DNA of 64,000 bases from contig CAVQVO010000020.1 in assembly GCA_963717115.1 (NCBI GenBank), forward strand, positions 62,001 to 126,000, read 5' to 3'. Both the position numbers and the translations under genes were made by a program. Shown here in pieces: positions 10,404-20,326 of this stretch (positions are counted from its first letter, which is position 1; each line of letters opens with the position of its first letter). Under the pieces are notes generated by a model. It had not been told where the DNA came from, did no database searches, and saw only the letters and a list, made by a program, of their open reading frames with translations. Source of the stretch: JBBQUN01 sp963717115. GTDB lineage: Bacteria; Actinomycetota; Acidimicrobiia; Acidimicrobiales; SZUA-35.

Positions 10404-11813
10404 TCAGGGCTGCATCGACCGGAGGTGGTCGAGGAACAGTCGAGCCCATTGGATCGCGTCGTCCTCGCGTACGCCGTTGCGCAGGGCCGTCATCCGACGG
10501 CGGGATTCGTCGGGCGACATCTCGACGGCGGTCATGATCGCCGTCTTCACCCCGTCGATGTCGTAGGGATTGACCAGGACCGCATCCTGCATCTGGTGGG
10601 CCGCCCCGGCGAACTCCGACAGGACCAGCGCCCCCGAGTTCTCGATGCGGCACGCCACGTACTCCTTGGCGACGAGGTTCATGCCGTCTCGGAAGGGCGT
10701 GACCAGCATGACGTCGGCCGCCCGATACATGGCCAGCAGTTCGTCGAAGGATCGGGTCTGGTGGAGGTAGTGCACGACCGGGACCCCGAGCCGGCCGTAG
10801 TCGCCGTTGATCTCGCCGACGAGTCGTTCGACGCGTTCGCGCAGCGAGACGTAGGCCTCGACGTTGTCGCGGCTGGGCTGGGCGATCTGGATCATGGCGA
10901 TCTGTGAGGGATGCAGCCGCTCCTCGACGAACAGTTCCTTGAAGGCCCGCAGCCGGACGTCGATGCCCTTGGTGTAGTCGAGTCGGTCGACCCCGAGCAG
11001 CACGAACTGCGGTGAACCCAGCCGGGCCCGGAGATCGCGGGCCGCCTCGGTCACGACGTGGGCGGAGGCCTCCTCTTCGAATCGGGCGGCGTCGATGCCG
11101 ATCGGGAAGGCCTGGATGCCGACCCGTCGGCCCGCGACCGTGACGCTGAGGTCGTCGACGTATTCGGCCATGCCGAGCATGGTCGACAGCCGATGGAAGT
11201 TGGCAGCGTCGGCCGGCGACTGGAACCCGACCAGGTCGGACCCGAGCAGGCCGGCGCTGAGGGTCTCCCGCCACGGGATCTGGAGGAAGAGCTCCGGAGG
11301 TGGGAACGGGATGTGCAGGAAGAAGCCGATCCTCAGGTCGGGCCGGAGCTCGCGCAGCATGCCCGGCACGAGATGCAGCTGGTAGTCGTGAACCCACACC
11401 GAGGCCCCCGGGGAGGCCTGGGCGGCGGCGGCCTCGGCGAAGCGCCGATTGACGGTTCGGAAGCTGTTGAACCAGTGCCGATGGAAGACCGGCGGCTCGA
11501 CCTTGTCGTGGTAGAGGGGCCAGATCGTGCCGTTCGACATGCCCTCGTAGTGGTTCTCGCGTTCTTCTTCCGAGAGCGAGATCGGGACGAGCCGGAGTCC
11601 GTCGTGGTCGAACGGGTCGAGGTTGCCGTCGATGTCGGTGCCGGCCCACCCGAGCCAGGCGACGCCATCGAAGTCGGCCATCGCCGGGGTGAGCGCCGAG
11701 ACGAGGCCACCGGGAGAGATCTCCCAGGTCGAGCGCCGTTCCTCTCCGTCGACTCGTCGAACCGGGAGTCGATTGGCCACGATGACGAGGTCTGCGGTCC
11801 GAGTCGGTGTCAT
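10404..11813 (-). CDS. otsA: Trehalose-6-phosphate synthase (GT20)
   Basis: Transfers glucose from an NDP-glucose donor to glucose-6-phosphate, the first step of trehalose synthesis for osmotic and stress protection. The 469-residue protein starts with VIVANRLPVRR, has the glycine loop (SPGGLVSALTP), WVHDYQLHLVP, FFLHIPFPPPELF and GVDRLDYTKGIDVRLRAF, all GT20 hallmarks, and the donor-binding region near DGMNLVAKEYVACR. No otsB phosphatase is adjacent. The start is leaderless by position: TAGCCT, 6 nt, ATG. Confidence 0.96.
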   Translation of the reverse strand: MTPTRTADLVIVANRLPVRRVDGEERRSTWEISPGGLVSALTPAMADFDGVAWLGWAGTDIDGNLDPFDHDGLRLVPISLSEEERENHYEGMSNGTIWPLYHDKVEPPVFHRHWFNSFRTVNRRFAEAAAAQASPGASVWVHDYQLHLVPGMLRELRPDLRIGFFLHIPFPPPELFLQIPWRETLSAGLLGSDLVGFQSPADAANFHRLSTMLGMAEYVDDLSVTVAGRRVGIQAFPIGIDAARFEEEASAHVVTEAARDLRARLGSPQFVLLGVDRLDYTKGIDVRLRAFKELFVEERLHPSQIAMIQIAQPSRDNVEAYVSLRERVERLVGEINGDYGRLGVPVVHYLHQTRSFDELLAMYRAADVMLVTPFRDGMNLVAKEYVACRIENSGALVLSEFAGAAHQMQDAVLVNPYDIDGVKTAIMTAVEMSPDESRRRMTALRNGVREDDAIQWARLFLDHLRSMQP

Positions 11814-11819
11814 GGGCCC

Positions 11820-11825
11820 AGGCTA
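11820..11825 (-). promoter_or_regulatory. Predicted -10 box of a leaderless promoter (otsA)
   Basis: Minus-strand TAGCCT is separated from the otsA ATG by the six bases GGGCCC, with no ribosome-binding site. Confidence 0.55.
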
Positions 11826-11852
11826 AACGCTTCTCGGCGATCCGGCTCCCGG

Positions 11853-13332
11853 TCAGTCGGCCAGGGCGAAGCGTCCGTCGGCGCCGAGCGTGACCGACCG
11901 CCCAACGCCTTCGGCGTCCATGAGCGCGAGCATGGTGTCGGGGTCGGGGCACGAGCCCCAGGTGCGGGCCCCACCGGGGGTGGTGAGCGCGGCCAACGCC
12001 GTGGTCGGGCCCTCCCGATCGTGCATCACGGTGTAGCCCTCGATGGTCGCGGCCCCGGAATGTCCGGGGTCGACGGCCGACCTCGGCGTCGCGTCGATCT
12101 CGTCCTGGACGTCGACGGCGACGAACGGTCCGGGACCGGGTTCGGTGGCGTACCAGCCCGAGTGCGTGTTTGGTGACGTAGCCGCCGTTGGCGGTGATCA
12201 ACCCGAGGGAGCCGGGGTCGCCGCGCAGGACGTTCGCCATCGTCGCGATGGAGTGGCTGACGTAGTTGTTGAGCGGCCCACCGGCGAACGGGAGGCCACC
12301 GGTGACCGTCAGCCGACGGTTCTGGTCGATGCCGAGCTCGGTGGCGCCGATCTGCACCGCCGACGGGAAGCACGAGTAGAGATCGAGGTGATCGGCCTCG
12401 GCCGGTGGCCGACCGACGAGCGTGGCCAGTCGACGCCCGCAGGCGGCGATGGCCGGCGAGGAATGCAGGTCTCGCCGCTCGGAGACGGCGTAGGTGTCGT
12501 GCCCGTCGGTGCCCGCCAGCGGGAAGACCCAACGGTCGCGGGGCACCCCTGCGGCCTCGGCGGCCCCGACCGAACACAACAGCAGCGCCGTGCCCTGGTC
12601 GAGGTCCCAGTTCGAGTTCATGACCTTGGTGTACGGGAAGCCGACCATGCGATTGTCGTCGGTCGCCGAGCGGATCTCGTCGGCGGTCATCGGCGTGGGG
12701 GACCAGGCGTGGGGGTTGGCGACGGCCACGGCGTTGAACCCCGCCCAGAGCTCGGCGATGCGCTCCCGGTGCCGGTCGAGGGACTCGTTCCTCGAGGCCC
12801 GGATCGCCGACTCGAAGATCGGGTAGTAGTGGATCGGAGCCTCGAGCCCACGTGACCGCTCGAACTCGGTCGACATCGGTACGTCGCTCTGGAAGCGCTC
12901 GTCGGGCTCGACCCCGATCTGGGCCGTTGCCTGGTCGGGCAGCCCCTGCGTCCGGCGCCGACGCCGGCTCCAGATGGTCTCGGCGCCGGTGATGACCGCG
13001 ACGTCGAGTTCGCCGGCCTGGATCCGAGCCGACAGCCCGTTGACGAGCGACTGCGGCGTGTTGCCCCCGACGTACGAGAGCAGGGTCCTCGCCGTCCCGG
13101 CACCGACGGCATCGGCCACCAGCCGACCGGGGTCGGAGTACTTCCATGCGCCGTCGACCACGGCGACGAGGTCGAGCCGGGTCAGGAGCCCCGGTGCGCC
13201 CGCATCGTCGGCGGCCGCCCGGACCATCTTCTCCATGAGCGCCACCGGCTCGATGGCATCGGCGGGGTCGGCGATGCGGTGCCCCTGCTGGGCGACGCCG
13301 ACGAGGACGGGGGTGCGGGGATCGAGTGCCAT
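11853..13332 (-). CDS. Thiolase-like acetyl-CoA acetyltransferase family protein
   Basis: About 492 residues of the SCP2-type/atypical thiolase group. It starts MALDPRTPVLVGVAQQGHR; readable motifs include VITGAETIWSRRRR, the substrate-loop-like FPYTKVMNSNWDLDQG, LYSCFPSAVQIGATELG and the GGLPFAGGPLNNYVSHSI segment near the HxxG-type C-terminal active site (ANGGYVTKHALG). An extra base in the CCC at 12155-12157 (plus strand) breaks the frame just after KHALG; removing it continues into YATEPGPGPFVAVDVQDE and ends FALAD. The early Cys nucleophile of classical thiolases is not in its usual context, so the reaction (thiolysis, condensation or lipid-transfer role) is uncertain. Leaderless start. 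Confidence 0.82.
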
Positions 13333-13338
13333 CGCCGC

Positions 13339-13344
13339 AACCTA
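13339..13344 (-). promoter_or_regulatory. Predicted -10 box of a leaderless promoter (thiolase gene)
   Basis: Minus-strand TAGGTT, then GCGGCG, then the ATG at 13332. No ribosome-binding site. Confidence 0.55.
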
Positions 13345-13353
13345 GTCCGACCC

Positions 13354-13761
13354 TCAGCCGGGGTTGGCGAGCAGGACCCCGAGGAACAGGATCACCAGCG
13401 AGAGGATTCCGCCGGCTGCGCCGGTGACGGCCATCACGGCGCGCCGCTGCGACGTCGAGTGCAGGGCGGCCGACCCGCCCGCGGCCACCACCAGGAGGAT
13501 CTTGATGCCGAGCGTGGCCGTCCAGCCGCGGATGCCGGAGTTGTCGACCTCGAGCATGTTCCAGATGCCGGTGATGAACGCCAGGCCGAAGGCCGGCCAG
13601 GCGACGAGCGCGAACCCGTTGGCCGCGGCCTTGGTCGCCTCGGGTCCGATCCGGCGCAGGCGGGGGACCAGTCCCGCCAGCACGACCTGACCGCCGACCC
13701 AGACCGAGGCCGCGAGCACGTGGAGGAACAGGCGAATGGTGTCGAGCGACGGGCTCAGCAT
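13354..13761 (-). CDS. CopD-like four-helix membrane protein
   Basis: A 135-residue integral membrane protein with about four hydrophobic helices: residues 9-30 (LFLHVLAASVWVGGQVVLAG), 46-64, 83-102 and 110-131. The HVLAASVWVGG pattern and overall size match the copper-resistance CopD/YeaQ-like domain family, often annotated as hypothetical in actinobacteria. A metal or haem role is possible but not shown by the sequence. It lies 21 bp before the thiolase gene, upstream on the same strand; the thiolase gene has its own predicted promoter. Confidence 0.65.
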   Translation of the reverse strand: MLSPSLDTIRLFLHVLAASVWVGGQVVLAGLVPRLRRIGPEATKAAANGFALVAWPAFGLAFITGIWNMLEVDNSGIRGWTATLGIKILLVVAAGGSAALHSTSQRRAVMAVTGAAGGILSLVILFLGVLLANPG

Positions 13762-13990
13762 CGCTCGCTCCCGAGGATCCGACCGAGCGTTCCGTCCTGC
13801 GATCCAGCCATGGCCGCACCCTACCCCGGTCCGGGCGACGGGGACCCGTCGACCACAACTCCGGGCGGCGGCTCGACCACGCAGGGCGTGTTCTTCCTGG
13901 TGCGGCCGCTTTTTCGGGATCCGTTTCCACCACCCAACGTGTCGACTACGCTACCCAGCGGGCGGAGTTGGTGCCAAGAGGAAGTTGCCT

Positions 13991-16699
13991 GTGGCCTCGA
14001 CTCGACTGTTGACCTTCCCGGCGAGTGCCGCGTTCCTGCGGCGGTTCGTCCTGATCGTGGTCTCCGCCATGCTGACCCTGCTGGTCGCCGGCTCGGCGTT
14101 CGCGTCGATCGGCTCGACCCGACCGATCATGTCGAACCAACAGCTGGGGATGTCGGGTCTCGAGCCCGGTGAGCTGCCCGACGTTGCGCTCCTGATCGGG
14201 GGGCCGACCGGCGCGCTCGACGACGGCACCGCAACGATCGACGACCGGATCCGCCGGGACCTGCTCCCGGCCCTGAGCGGGTTGGTCGGCGTGGAGTCCG
14301 TCGCCACCGAGCCGGCAACGGCGGACCGTCGGACGGTCTACGTCTCGATCGCCGAGGGTGCCGACTCCGAGCTCCTCGCCACGATCTCGGCCACCGTGGC
14401 CGAGGTCCTGCCCGACACGCCGGTCCTCGTCGGGGGTCGCGCCGTCGCCGACCGCGACCTCCTCGACCGGTTGAACCGCTCGTTGCTGGTCGCCGTCGGG
14501 CCCGTCGTCATCCTGCTGCTCGTCCTCGTCGCGGCGTCGGTCGGGACCCGCTACGGCCTGGCGGTCGCCGCATCGATCTCACTCTCCACCCTCTTCGCCG
14601 GCCTCGTCGGATCCCAGTCGGCGGGCCGTTTCGACGGCTCGTTGGCGACGACGGCCGTCCCCGCCGTGCTGTCGGCGGTCCTGGTCTCGACGGTGCTCGG
14701 ATTCCGTCTGCTCGAGTGGTTCAAGCACCCCCAGGGCGACGACCAGGCCGAGTCGATCCGCCGGGCCGTGCGCTCGTTGCTGCCGGAGCTGTCGGCACTG
14801 GTCGCCGGTCTCGTCGTGACCGCCGTCCTGCTCGAGACCGTCGGCGTGGCCCGGACCCCGGCCATCGGGGTCGCGGTCGGGGCGATCATCGCCTCGGTCA
14901 TCACGTTCGCCCTGCTGCCGGCCATGCTCGCCATGCTCCCGGTGGTCCCCGACGAGGACGACTACCGCCTCTTCCGGCTCCACCTGCCCGACGGTCGCGA
15001 CGTGCCGACGCCGATCCTGGCCGGGTTCGGGGTGTTCCTCCTCTCGGTGGGGCTCTTCGCGACGAGCCTGCCGACCGGTCAGCTGCTCGACGAATCGGCG
15101 CTCCCGTCCGGTGTGACGTCACGGCGTGTCGCCGAGACCCTGCAGGCCGTCGGTGGCGATCCGACCTCGGCTCTGGTGGCCCGAATCGACGACGCCGCCG
15201 GCGCCGCCGGCGCCGTCCGGCCCGAACAGGTCGCCGCCTGGGCCCGCACGGTCTCGGATCTGCCGGCCGTCGGCTGGGTCGAGACCTCGACGGGCCGCTA
15301 CGTCGACGGCGCCATCGTCGTGGAGCGTGCCGCCGGGTCGTTGGCGCACGACGACACCCACCTCGCCATCATCACGCCGAACGTGTCGGCCCGTTCGGTG
15401 GGTACCCAGGAGCTCGGCCGGTCGGTCGCATCGGTCGACGTCGCCGGTCTGTCGGTCAGCCTCGACGGCGTCCCCGCCGATGCCGCCCGCTCGACCTCGG
15501 GCGGAGGGGGAACGCTGCTGCTCCTGGTGGTCGTCCTCTCGCTCGCCGGAGCGGCCGCCGCACTGGTCCTGACCCGCAACCTGCGGACCGGGGCCATCGT
15601 GGGGGTCCTGCGACTCGTCGGGGTGGCGAGCGCGTTGGGCGTCTATCACGTCGTCGTCGGCGACGGCACCATGGCCGAGCTCCAGACGGTCGCCCTGATC
15701 GTCTCGGTCGGGGTGTCGCTCTTCGAACTCGGTCTGCTGCGACGGATCACCCGTCCGGCCGGGCCGTTCGGATTCGACGATGGTCTGGCCGACGCCCGGA
15801 TGACCGACGCCATCCGCCGGGAAGGGCGGGCGGGGATCATCGGTCTGTCCGTCGCTGCGGCCTGTGGCATGGGGTTCCTCGCCAGCGATCTCGAAGTGGC
15901 GCGCCGCCTCGGGGTGGGCCTGGCCGCCGCCCTCATCGTCGAACTGCTGGTCGGTACCTGGCTGCTCCGTCCGGCACTGCTCGGACACCGGCTGTTCTAC
16001 GTCTCGTTCCGCGAGGCATCGGCCGAGGGCGTCCGACTCGACGGACGGGCCCCCGAACGCGTCGGTGTCGGCGCCCCCACGGGGGTGGTCGGCTGGTGCC
16101 GGCGCGTCGTCGGGGATTTCGCCGGAGTCGGTCACGAAGCGATCGCCGCCGCCGATGGGAGAGTCATCGATGTTGGTGGAAACCGGCCAGGAGGACCTGA
16201 GATGTTCCGAGCACAACGTGACGATGCGACGGCGGAAACGGACCGACCGCTGATCGACCCCCAGTGGCGACGAGTCGTCCAGGGGTTGCTGCGGGCCGAG
16301 TTCAGCTTCCAGAACGACCCGGCGAATGCCGAGCTCTCGACCGTTTTCGTCGAGGACACCCCGGTCTACGCCGAACTGCTCGATCACAACCAGCGGCTGC
16401 GCTCGAATGGTTTCCGGGTCGTCGGACGGGGCCCTCGCCTGGTCAAGGCCCGCTGCGTCGACGAGACGGCGCCGATCACGATCGCCATCACCGTCGATCA
16501 TCCCGAGCGTCGGCTCATCGACCGCGACGGCCGGTTGCTCGGCGTGCGACGACCCGAGCGCCGTGAAGGCATGCTCTGGCTGGCCCAGGATCCCTCCGGC
16601 CGGTACCGCATCGCCGAGGCCGTCGACCTCGGCTCGGCGTCGGAGCCCGTGTCGGCCGATCTCCCGACCGTGGCCCCGAACATCGCGCTCTCGATCTGA
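13991..16699 (+). CDS. MMPL/RND-superfamily membrane transporter
   Basis: A 902-residue integral membrane protein. An N-terminal helix at residues 19-40 and a periplasmic-type domain are followed by a helix bundle (VVILLLVLVAASVGTRYGLA, VPAVLSAVLVSTVLGFRLLEW, ALVAGLVVTAVLLETVGVA, ASVITFALLPAMLAMLPVV). A second extracytoplasmic domain and a second bundle (LLLLVVVLSLAGAAAALVL and following) come next, with a long soluble tail of about 230 residues. The duplicated pattern fits MMPL-type lipid or drug exporters. Start GTG 13991 is chosen for AAGAGGAAG six bases upstream. The cargo is unknown and no partner gene is adjacent. Confidence 0.82.
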   Translation: MASTRLLTFPASAAFLRRFVLIVVSAMLTLLVAGSAFASIGSTRPIMSNQQLGMSGLEPGELPDVALLIGGPTGALDDGTATIDDRIRRDLLPALSGLVGVESVATEPATADRRTVYVSIAEGADSELLATISATVAEVLPDTPVLVGGRAVADRDLLDRLNRSLLVAVGPVVILLLVLVAASVGTRYGLAVAASISLSTLFAGLVGSQSAGRFDGSLATTAVPAVLSAVLVSTVLGFRLLEWFKHPQGDDQAESIRRAVRSLLPELSALVAGLVVTAVLLETVGVARTPAIGVAVGAIIASVITFALLPAMLAMLPVVPDEDDYRLFRLHLPDGRDVPTPILAGFGVFLLSVGLFATSLPTGQLLDESALPSGVTSRRVAETLQAVGGDPTSALVARIDDAAGAAGAVRPEQVAAWARTVSDLPAVGWVETSTGRYVDGAIVVERAAGSLAHDDTHLAIITPNVSARSVGTQELGRSVASVDVAGLSVSLDGVPADAARSTSGGGGTLLLLVVVLSLAGAAAALVLTRNLRTGAIVGVLRLVGVASALGVYHVVVGDGTMAELQTVALIVSVGVSLFELGLLRRITRPAGPFGFDDGLADARMTDAIRREGRAGIIGLSVAAACGMGFLASDLEVARRLGVGLAAALIVELLVGTWLLRPALLGHRLFYVSFREASAEGVRLDGRAPERVGVGAPTGVVGWCRRVVGDFAGVGHEAIAAADGRVIDVGGNRPGGPEMFRAQRDDATAETDRPLIDPQWRRVVQGLLRAEFSFQNDPANAELSTVFVEDTPVYAELLDHNQRLRSNGFRVVGRGPRLVKARCVDETAPITIAITVDHPERRLIDRDGRLLGVRRPERREGMLWLAQDPSGRYRIAEAVDLGSASEPVSADLPTVAPNIALSI

Positions 16700-16736
16700 C
16701 CCCGTCTCGATCTGACCCCGTCTCGATCTGATCCCG
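16689..16736. repeat. Three tandem 16-bp repeats at the end of the MMPL gene
   Basis: The unit TCTCGATCTGACCCCG occurs at 16689-16704 and 16705-16720, with one substitution in the third copy at 16721-16736. The first copy contains the stop codon of the MMPL gene, so expansion or contraction does not alter the protein. Confidence 0.9.
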
Positions 16737-16775
16737 TGGTGGGGTGGGCGAGCCACATGCGGTAAGAACGGGGTC

Positions 16776-17721
16776 GTGAACCACGATCACCCGCCCCGTA
16801 TCGCCGTCGAACCGAAGTCCGGTCGCCACGAGTCCTTGACCGACGCCGTCACCGCCGGTGGCGGCGTCGTCGTTCCCCCGGCCGAGGCCGATGCCCTGGT
16901 CTGGGCCGACGCCCACGCCCGGGACCGCCTGCCCGGCGTCCTGGCCGAGGCCGGACGGGCCCGGTGGATCGCCCTGCCCTTCGCCGGAATCGAGCCCTAC
17001 GTCGGTCTGCTCGACACGCACAACGCCGTCGGCGAGCCCCGCGTCTGGACCGCCGCCAAGGGCGTGTACGCCCGGCCGGTCGCCGAACACGCCCTGATGC
17101 TGGCCCTGGCCGGGATGCGGGGGCTGGCCTCCTATGCCCGGTCCTCGACGTGGTCGGCTCCCCAGGGCGTCAACCTGCTCGGCGCCGAGGTGGTGATCTT
17201 CGGAGCCGGGGGCATCACCGAGTGCCTGATCGACCTCCTGGCGCCTTTCGGCTGCACCGTGACCGTCGTGCGGCGTCGAGCCGATCCGGTCGTCGGGGCG
17301 GATCGCGGTCGTCGGCCTCGACCGGCGACTCGAGGTCCTGCCCGCCGCCGATCTGGTCGTGCTGGCCCTGGCCCTGACCGATGAGACCCGACACGTGATC
17401 GGCGCCGAGGAGTTGGCCGCCATGAAGTCGACCGCCTGGCTGGTCAACGTCGCCCGGGGCGGGCACGTCGACACCGATGCGCTCGTCGCCGCTCTGGCCG
17501 AGGGCGCGATCGGGGGTGCCGGACTCGACGTCACCGACCCTGAACCTCTCGTCGAGAGTCATCCGCTCTGGACCGAACCGAGGGCGCTGATCACCCCCCA
17601 CGTCGGCAACACGCCGGAGATGGGCATCCCGCTCCTGGCGGCCCACATCGCCGACAACGTGGCCCGCTTCGCCGCCGGGAAACCGCTCGACGGGGTGGTC
17701 GACACCGACTTGGGGTACTGA
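16776..17721 (+). CDS. D-isomer-specific 2-hydroxyacid dehydrogenase family protein
   Basis: NAD(P)-dependent oxidoreductase of about 314 residues. The Rossmann motif is VVIFGAGGITECLIDLL; the catalytic triad of the family is readable as Arg in LVNVARGGHVDTDAL, Glu in AGLDVTDPEPLVE and His in ALITPHVGNTPEM. The frame shifts by one base near 17301-17309 (GATCGCGGTCG), between the nucleotide-binding motif and the catalytic half. Start GTG at 16776. The substrate is not predictable; hydroxypyruvate or other 2-keto acids are usual for the family. Confidence 0.87.
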
Positions 17722-17910
17722 CCGGGCCGTCCCGCACCGGTCGCCTGCGCCGAGCGCGGCGCTCGCCTGGCCCGAGATGGCGAATTCGTGACGATCGTTC
17801 GGGCCTTTCCGATCCTGTTTGCCCTGTGACCAGCGTCTCACTATGGTGCACCCGGCGCCGCACGAGTCATTCGTGTGGCCCCACCCGACGGGTCACCACT
17901 GGGGGAGTTC

Positions 17911-18672
17911 ATGGCACTACTGGAAGTCCAGAACGTGGGGGTCAGGTTCGGCGGGATCGTCGCTCTCGACGACCTGACGTTCACCATCGAAGAGGGCCAG
18001 ATCTGCGGTCTGATCGGCCCCAACGGTGCAGGCAAGACCACCTTCTTCAACGTCGTCAGCCGGATCTACGACCCGACGTCGGGCACGGTCCAGTTCGACG
18101 GAAACGATCTGCTGGCGCTGAAGCCGCACCAGATCTCCAGTGCGGGGGTGTTCCGATCGTTCCAGAACCTGGCGCTGTGGCCCAACATGTCGGTCCTCGA
18201 GAACGTCATGGTCGGCACCCACACCCAGAGCAAGCAGAACTTCCTGACCGCGGCGTTCAACATCGGCCGCAAGAAGGAAGAACAGGAACTGGCCGGCAAG
18301 GCGTGGGACGCCCTGGCCGACCTCGGTCTCGAGAGCGTGGCCCACCAGGCCTGCTCCGGGCTGCCCTACGGAACGCTGAAGCGGATCGAACTGGCCCGGG
18401 CCCTCGTCGGCGACCCCAAGCTGCTCATGCTCGACGAGCCGGCCACCGGGCTCACCCATTCCGAGGTCGACGAGCTGTCCGACGTGATCGCCGGCATCCG
18501 CGAACGGTACGACCTCACGATCCTGCTGGTCGAGCACCACATGGGTCTGGTCATGGGGATCTCCGACAACGTCGTGGTCCTCGACTTCGGCCGCAAGATC
18601 GCCGAGGGCATCCCCAAGGACGTCCAGGAGAACCCCGACGTCATCACCGCCTACCTCGGAGCCCCCGCATGA
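17911..18672 (+). CDS. livG: Branched-chain amino-acid-type ABC transporter ATPase LivG
   Basis: One of two ATPases driving a Liv-type importer. Walker A GPNGAGKTTFFNVVS, Q-loop FRSFQNLALWPNMS, the LivG-specific signature LPYGTLKRIELARAL, Walker B LLMLDEPATGL and H-loop LLVEHHMGLVMG are intact in 253 residues. The ATG at 17911 is preferred to an upstream in-frame GTG at 17875 because GGGGGAG lies just before it and homology begins at ALLEVQNVGVRFGG. It is the first gene of a five-gene operon; the stop overlaps the livF start. Confidence 0.95.
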   Translation: MALLEVQNVGVRFGGIVALDDLTFTIEEGQICGLIGPNGAGKTTFFNVVSRIYDPTSGTVQFDGNDLLALKPHQISSAGVFRSFQNLALWPNMSVLENVMVGTHTQSKQNFLTAAFNIGRKKEEQELAGKAWDALADLGLESVAHQACSGLPYGTLKRIELARALVGDPKLLMLDEPATGLTHSEVDELSDVIAGIRERYDLTILLVEHHMGLVMGISDNVVVLDFGRKIAEGIPKDVQENPDVITAYLGAPA

Positions 18673-19418
18673 CCGATCAAGCCCCTCCGAAGAACCAAGC
18701 CCCTCCGAAGAAGACGGTCCTCGAGGTCAAGGAACTCACCGGCGGCTACGGCCCGGTGCAGGTCCTCCACGGCATGGACTTCCATGTCGCCGACGGCGAG
18801 GTCGTCGTGGTCCTCGGGGCCAACGGGGCCGGCAAGACCACCACGTTGCGAGCCATCTCGGGCATGATCGCCGCCGGTGGCTCGATCGAGTTCAACGGCC
18901 AGCAACTCGCCGGCATGAAGCCGGCCGACATCGTTCGCCTCGGCATCGCCCACGTGCCCCAGGGGCGTGGCACGTTCCCCGAGCTGAGCGTCGAGGACAA
19001 CCTCCGCGTCGGTGCCTACGTCCGCAAGGACGCCGAGATCGAAGCCGACATGAAGAAGTGGTACGAGATCTATCCGGTGCTCTACGAACGTCGGACCCAG
19101 CGGGCCGGCAGCCTCTCGGGTGGTGAGCAGCAGATGCTCGCCGTGTCCCGGGCTCTGATGTCACGGCCCACGCTGCTGCTCCTCGACGAACCGTCGCTGG
19201 GACTGGCCCCGATCATCGTCGCCGAGCTCTTCGATCGGTTCGGCCAGATCAACCGCGAGACCGGGATGACCATGCTCGTGGTCGAGCAGAACGCCCAGCT
19301 CGCGCTCAACATCGCCAACCGGGGCTACGTGCTCGAAGCCGGTTCGATCGTCATCTCCGGCGACGCCGATCACCTGATCGACGACGACGCCATCCGCCAA
19401 GCCTATTTGGGAGTCTGA
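18669..19418 (+). CDS. livF: Branched-chain amino-acid-type ABC transporter ATPase LivF
   Basis: Second ATPase of the importer, 249 residues. Walker A GANGAGKTTTLRAISG, signature LSGGEQQMLAVSRAL and Walker B LLLLDEPSLGLAPI are present, with the LivF-typical HVPQGRGTFPELSVEDNL. A short N-terminal tail contains a duplicated APPKN/APPKK motif, uncommon in the family. Overlaps livG by four bases (ATGA), so translation is coupled. Confidence 0.95.
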   Translation: MTDQAPPKNQAPPKKTVLEVKELTGGYGPVQVLHGMDFHVADGEVVVVLGANGAGKTTTLRAISGMIAAGGSIEFNGQQLAGMKPADIVRLGIAHVPQGRGTFPELSVEDNLRVGAYVRKDAEIEADMKKWYEIYPVLYERRTQRAGSLSGGEQQMLAVSRALMSRPTLLLLDEPSLGLAPIIVAELFDRFGQINRETGMTMLVVEQNAQLALNIANRGYVLEAGSIVISGDADHLIDDDAIRQAYLGV

Positions 19419-19424
19419 GACCCG

Positions 19425-20318
19425 ATGGAACTGTTTGTCGCACGAATTTTCGACGGCTTCGCCAACGGTGCGGTCTACGCCCTGCTGGCGCTGGCCCTGG
19501 TGATGATCTTCAAGGCCACCACGCTGATCAACTTCGCCCAGGGCGAGATGGCCATGTTCGGGGCCTTCATGGTGATGGTGCTCTCGGTCGAGCAGGGCAT
19601 CCCGGTGTGGATCGCGGTGTTCATCGGCATGTTCCTGAGCGCCATCGGCGCGGCGATCATCGAACGCACGCTGATCCGGCCCTTCGACCCCGCCGATCAC
19701 TTACCCCTGGTCATCATCACCCTGGGGTTGTTCCTGGCCCTGGGTGGCATCGCCGGCATCGTCTGGCGCTTCAGCCCCCGCGCCTTCCCCCGGATGTTCC
19801 CGTCGGGCAATGCGATCACGTTCGGTGCCGCAACGCTCACGTGGTACACGGTCGGCGTGGTGATCACCACGCTCGTGGTGGCCTTGGGCCTGACGGCGCT
19901 CCTCGACCGGACCAAGATCGGCCTCGCGTTCCGGGCCGTGTCGTCCAACCTCCAGTCGAGTGAGCTGGCCGGGATCCGGGTGGGGCCGACGCTGCAGTTC
20001 GGCTGGGCGCTGGCCGCGGCGGTCGGCACGCTCGGTGCCGCCATCTTCGTCGCCGATCCGGTCCGTCAGCTCGAACCGACGATCATGGCCCGGGTCCTGA
20101 TCTTCGCCGCCTCGGCGGCGGCGCTCGGCGGGCTCGACAGTCTCTGGGGGGCCATTCTCGGTGGTCTGGCGATCGGGATGGTGCAGAGCGTCGTGGTCCA
20201 GTACATCCCGTTCATCCCGAGCGAACTCAGTCTCGCGGCCGCGGTCGCCGTCTTGATGATCGTCCTGCTCGTCAAGCCCTCGGGCTTCTTCGGCACCCCA
20301 CAAGTGGAAAGAGTCTGA
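19425..20318 (+). CDS. livH: Liv-type ABC transporter permease LivH
   Basis: Integral membrane permease of 297 residues with about eight hydrophobic helices. The start MELFVARIFDGFANGAVYALLALALVMIF and the segment TTLINFAQGEMAMFGAF are LivH hallmarks, as are LDRTKIGLAFRAVSSNLQ (coupling loop, usually GRACRA) and AAALGGLDSLWGAILGGL. It pairs with LivM to form the channel. It lies 6 bp after livF. Confidence 0.94.
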   Translation: MELFVARIFDGFANGAVYALLALALVMIFKATTLINFAQGEMAMFGAFMVMVLSVEQGIPVWIAVFIGMFLSAIGAAIIERTLIRPFDPADHLPLVIITLGLFLALGGIAGIVWRFSPRAFPRMFPSGNAITFGAATLTWYTVGVVITTLVVALGLTALLDRTKIGLAFRAVSSNLQSSELAGIRVGPTLQFGWALAAAVGTLGAAIFVADPVRQLEPTIMARVLIFAASAAALGGLDSLWGAILGGLAIGMVQSVVVQYIPFIPSELSLAAAVAVLMIVLLVKPSGFFGTPQVERV

Positions 20319-20326
20319 CCCGACCC

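Noticed and set aside
10156..13332. Single 1058-codon minus frame spanning thiolase and otsA
   Set aside because: Only the first part is thiolase; after the frameshift near 12156 the frame runs antisense or out of frame through otsA and the dehydrogenase with Arg/Pro/Gly-rich noise.
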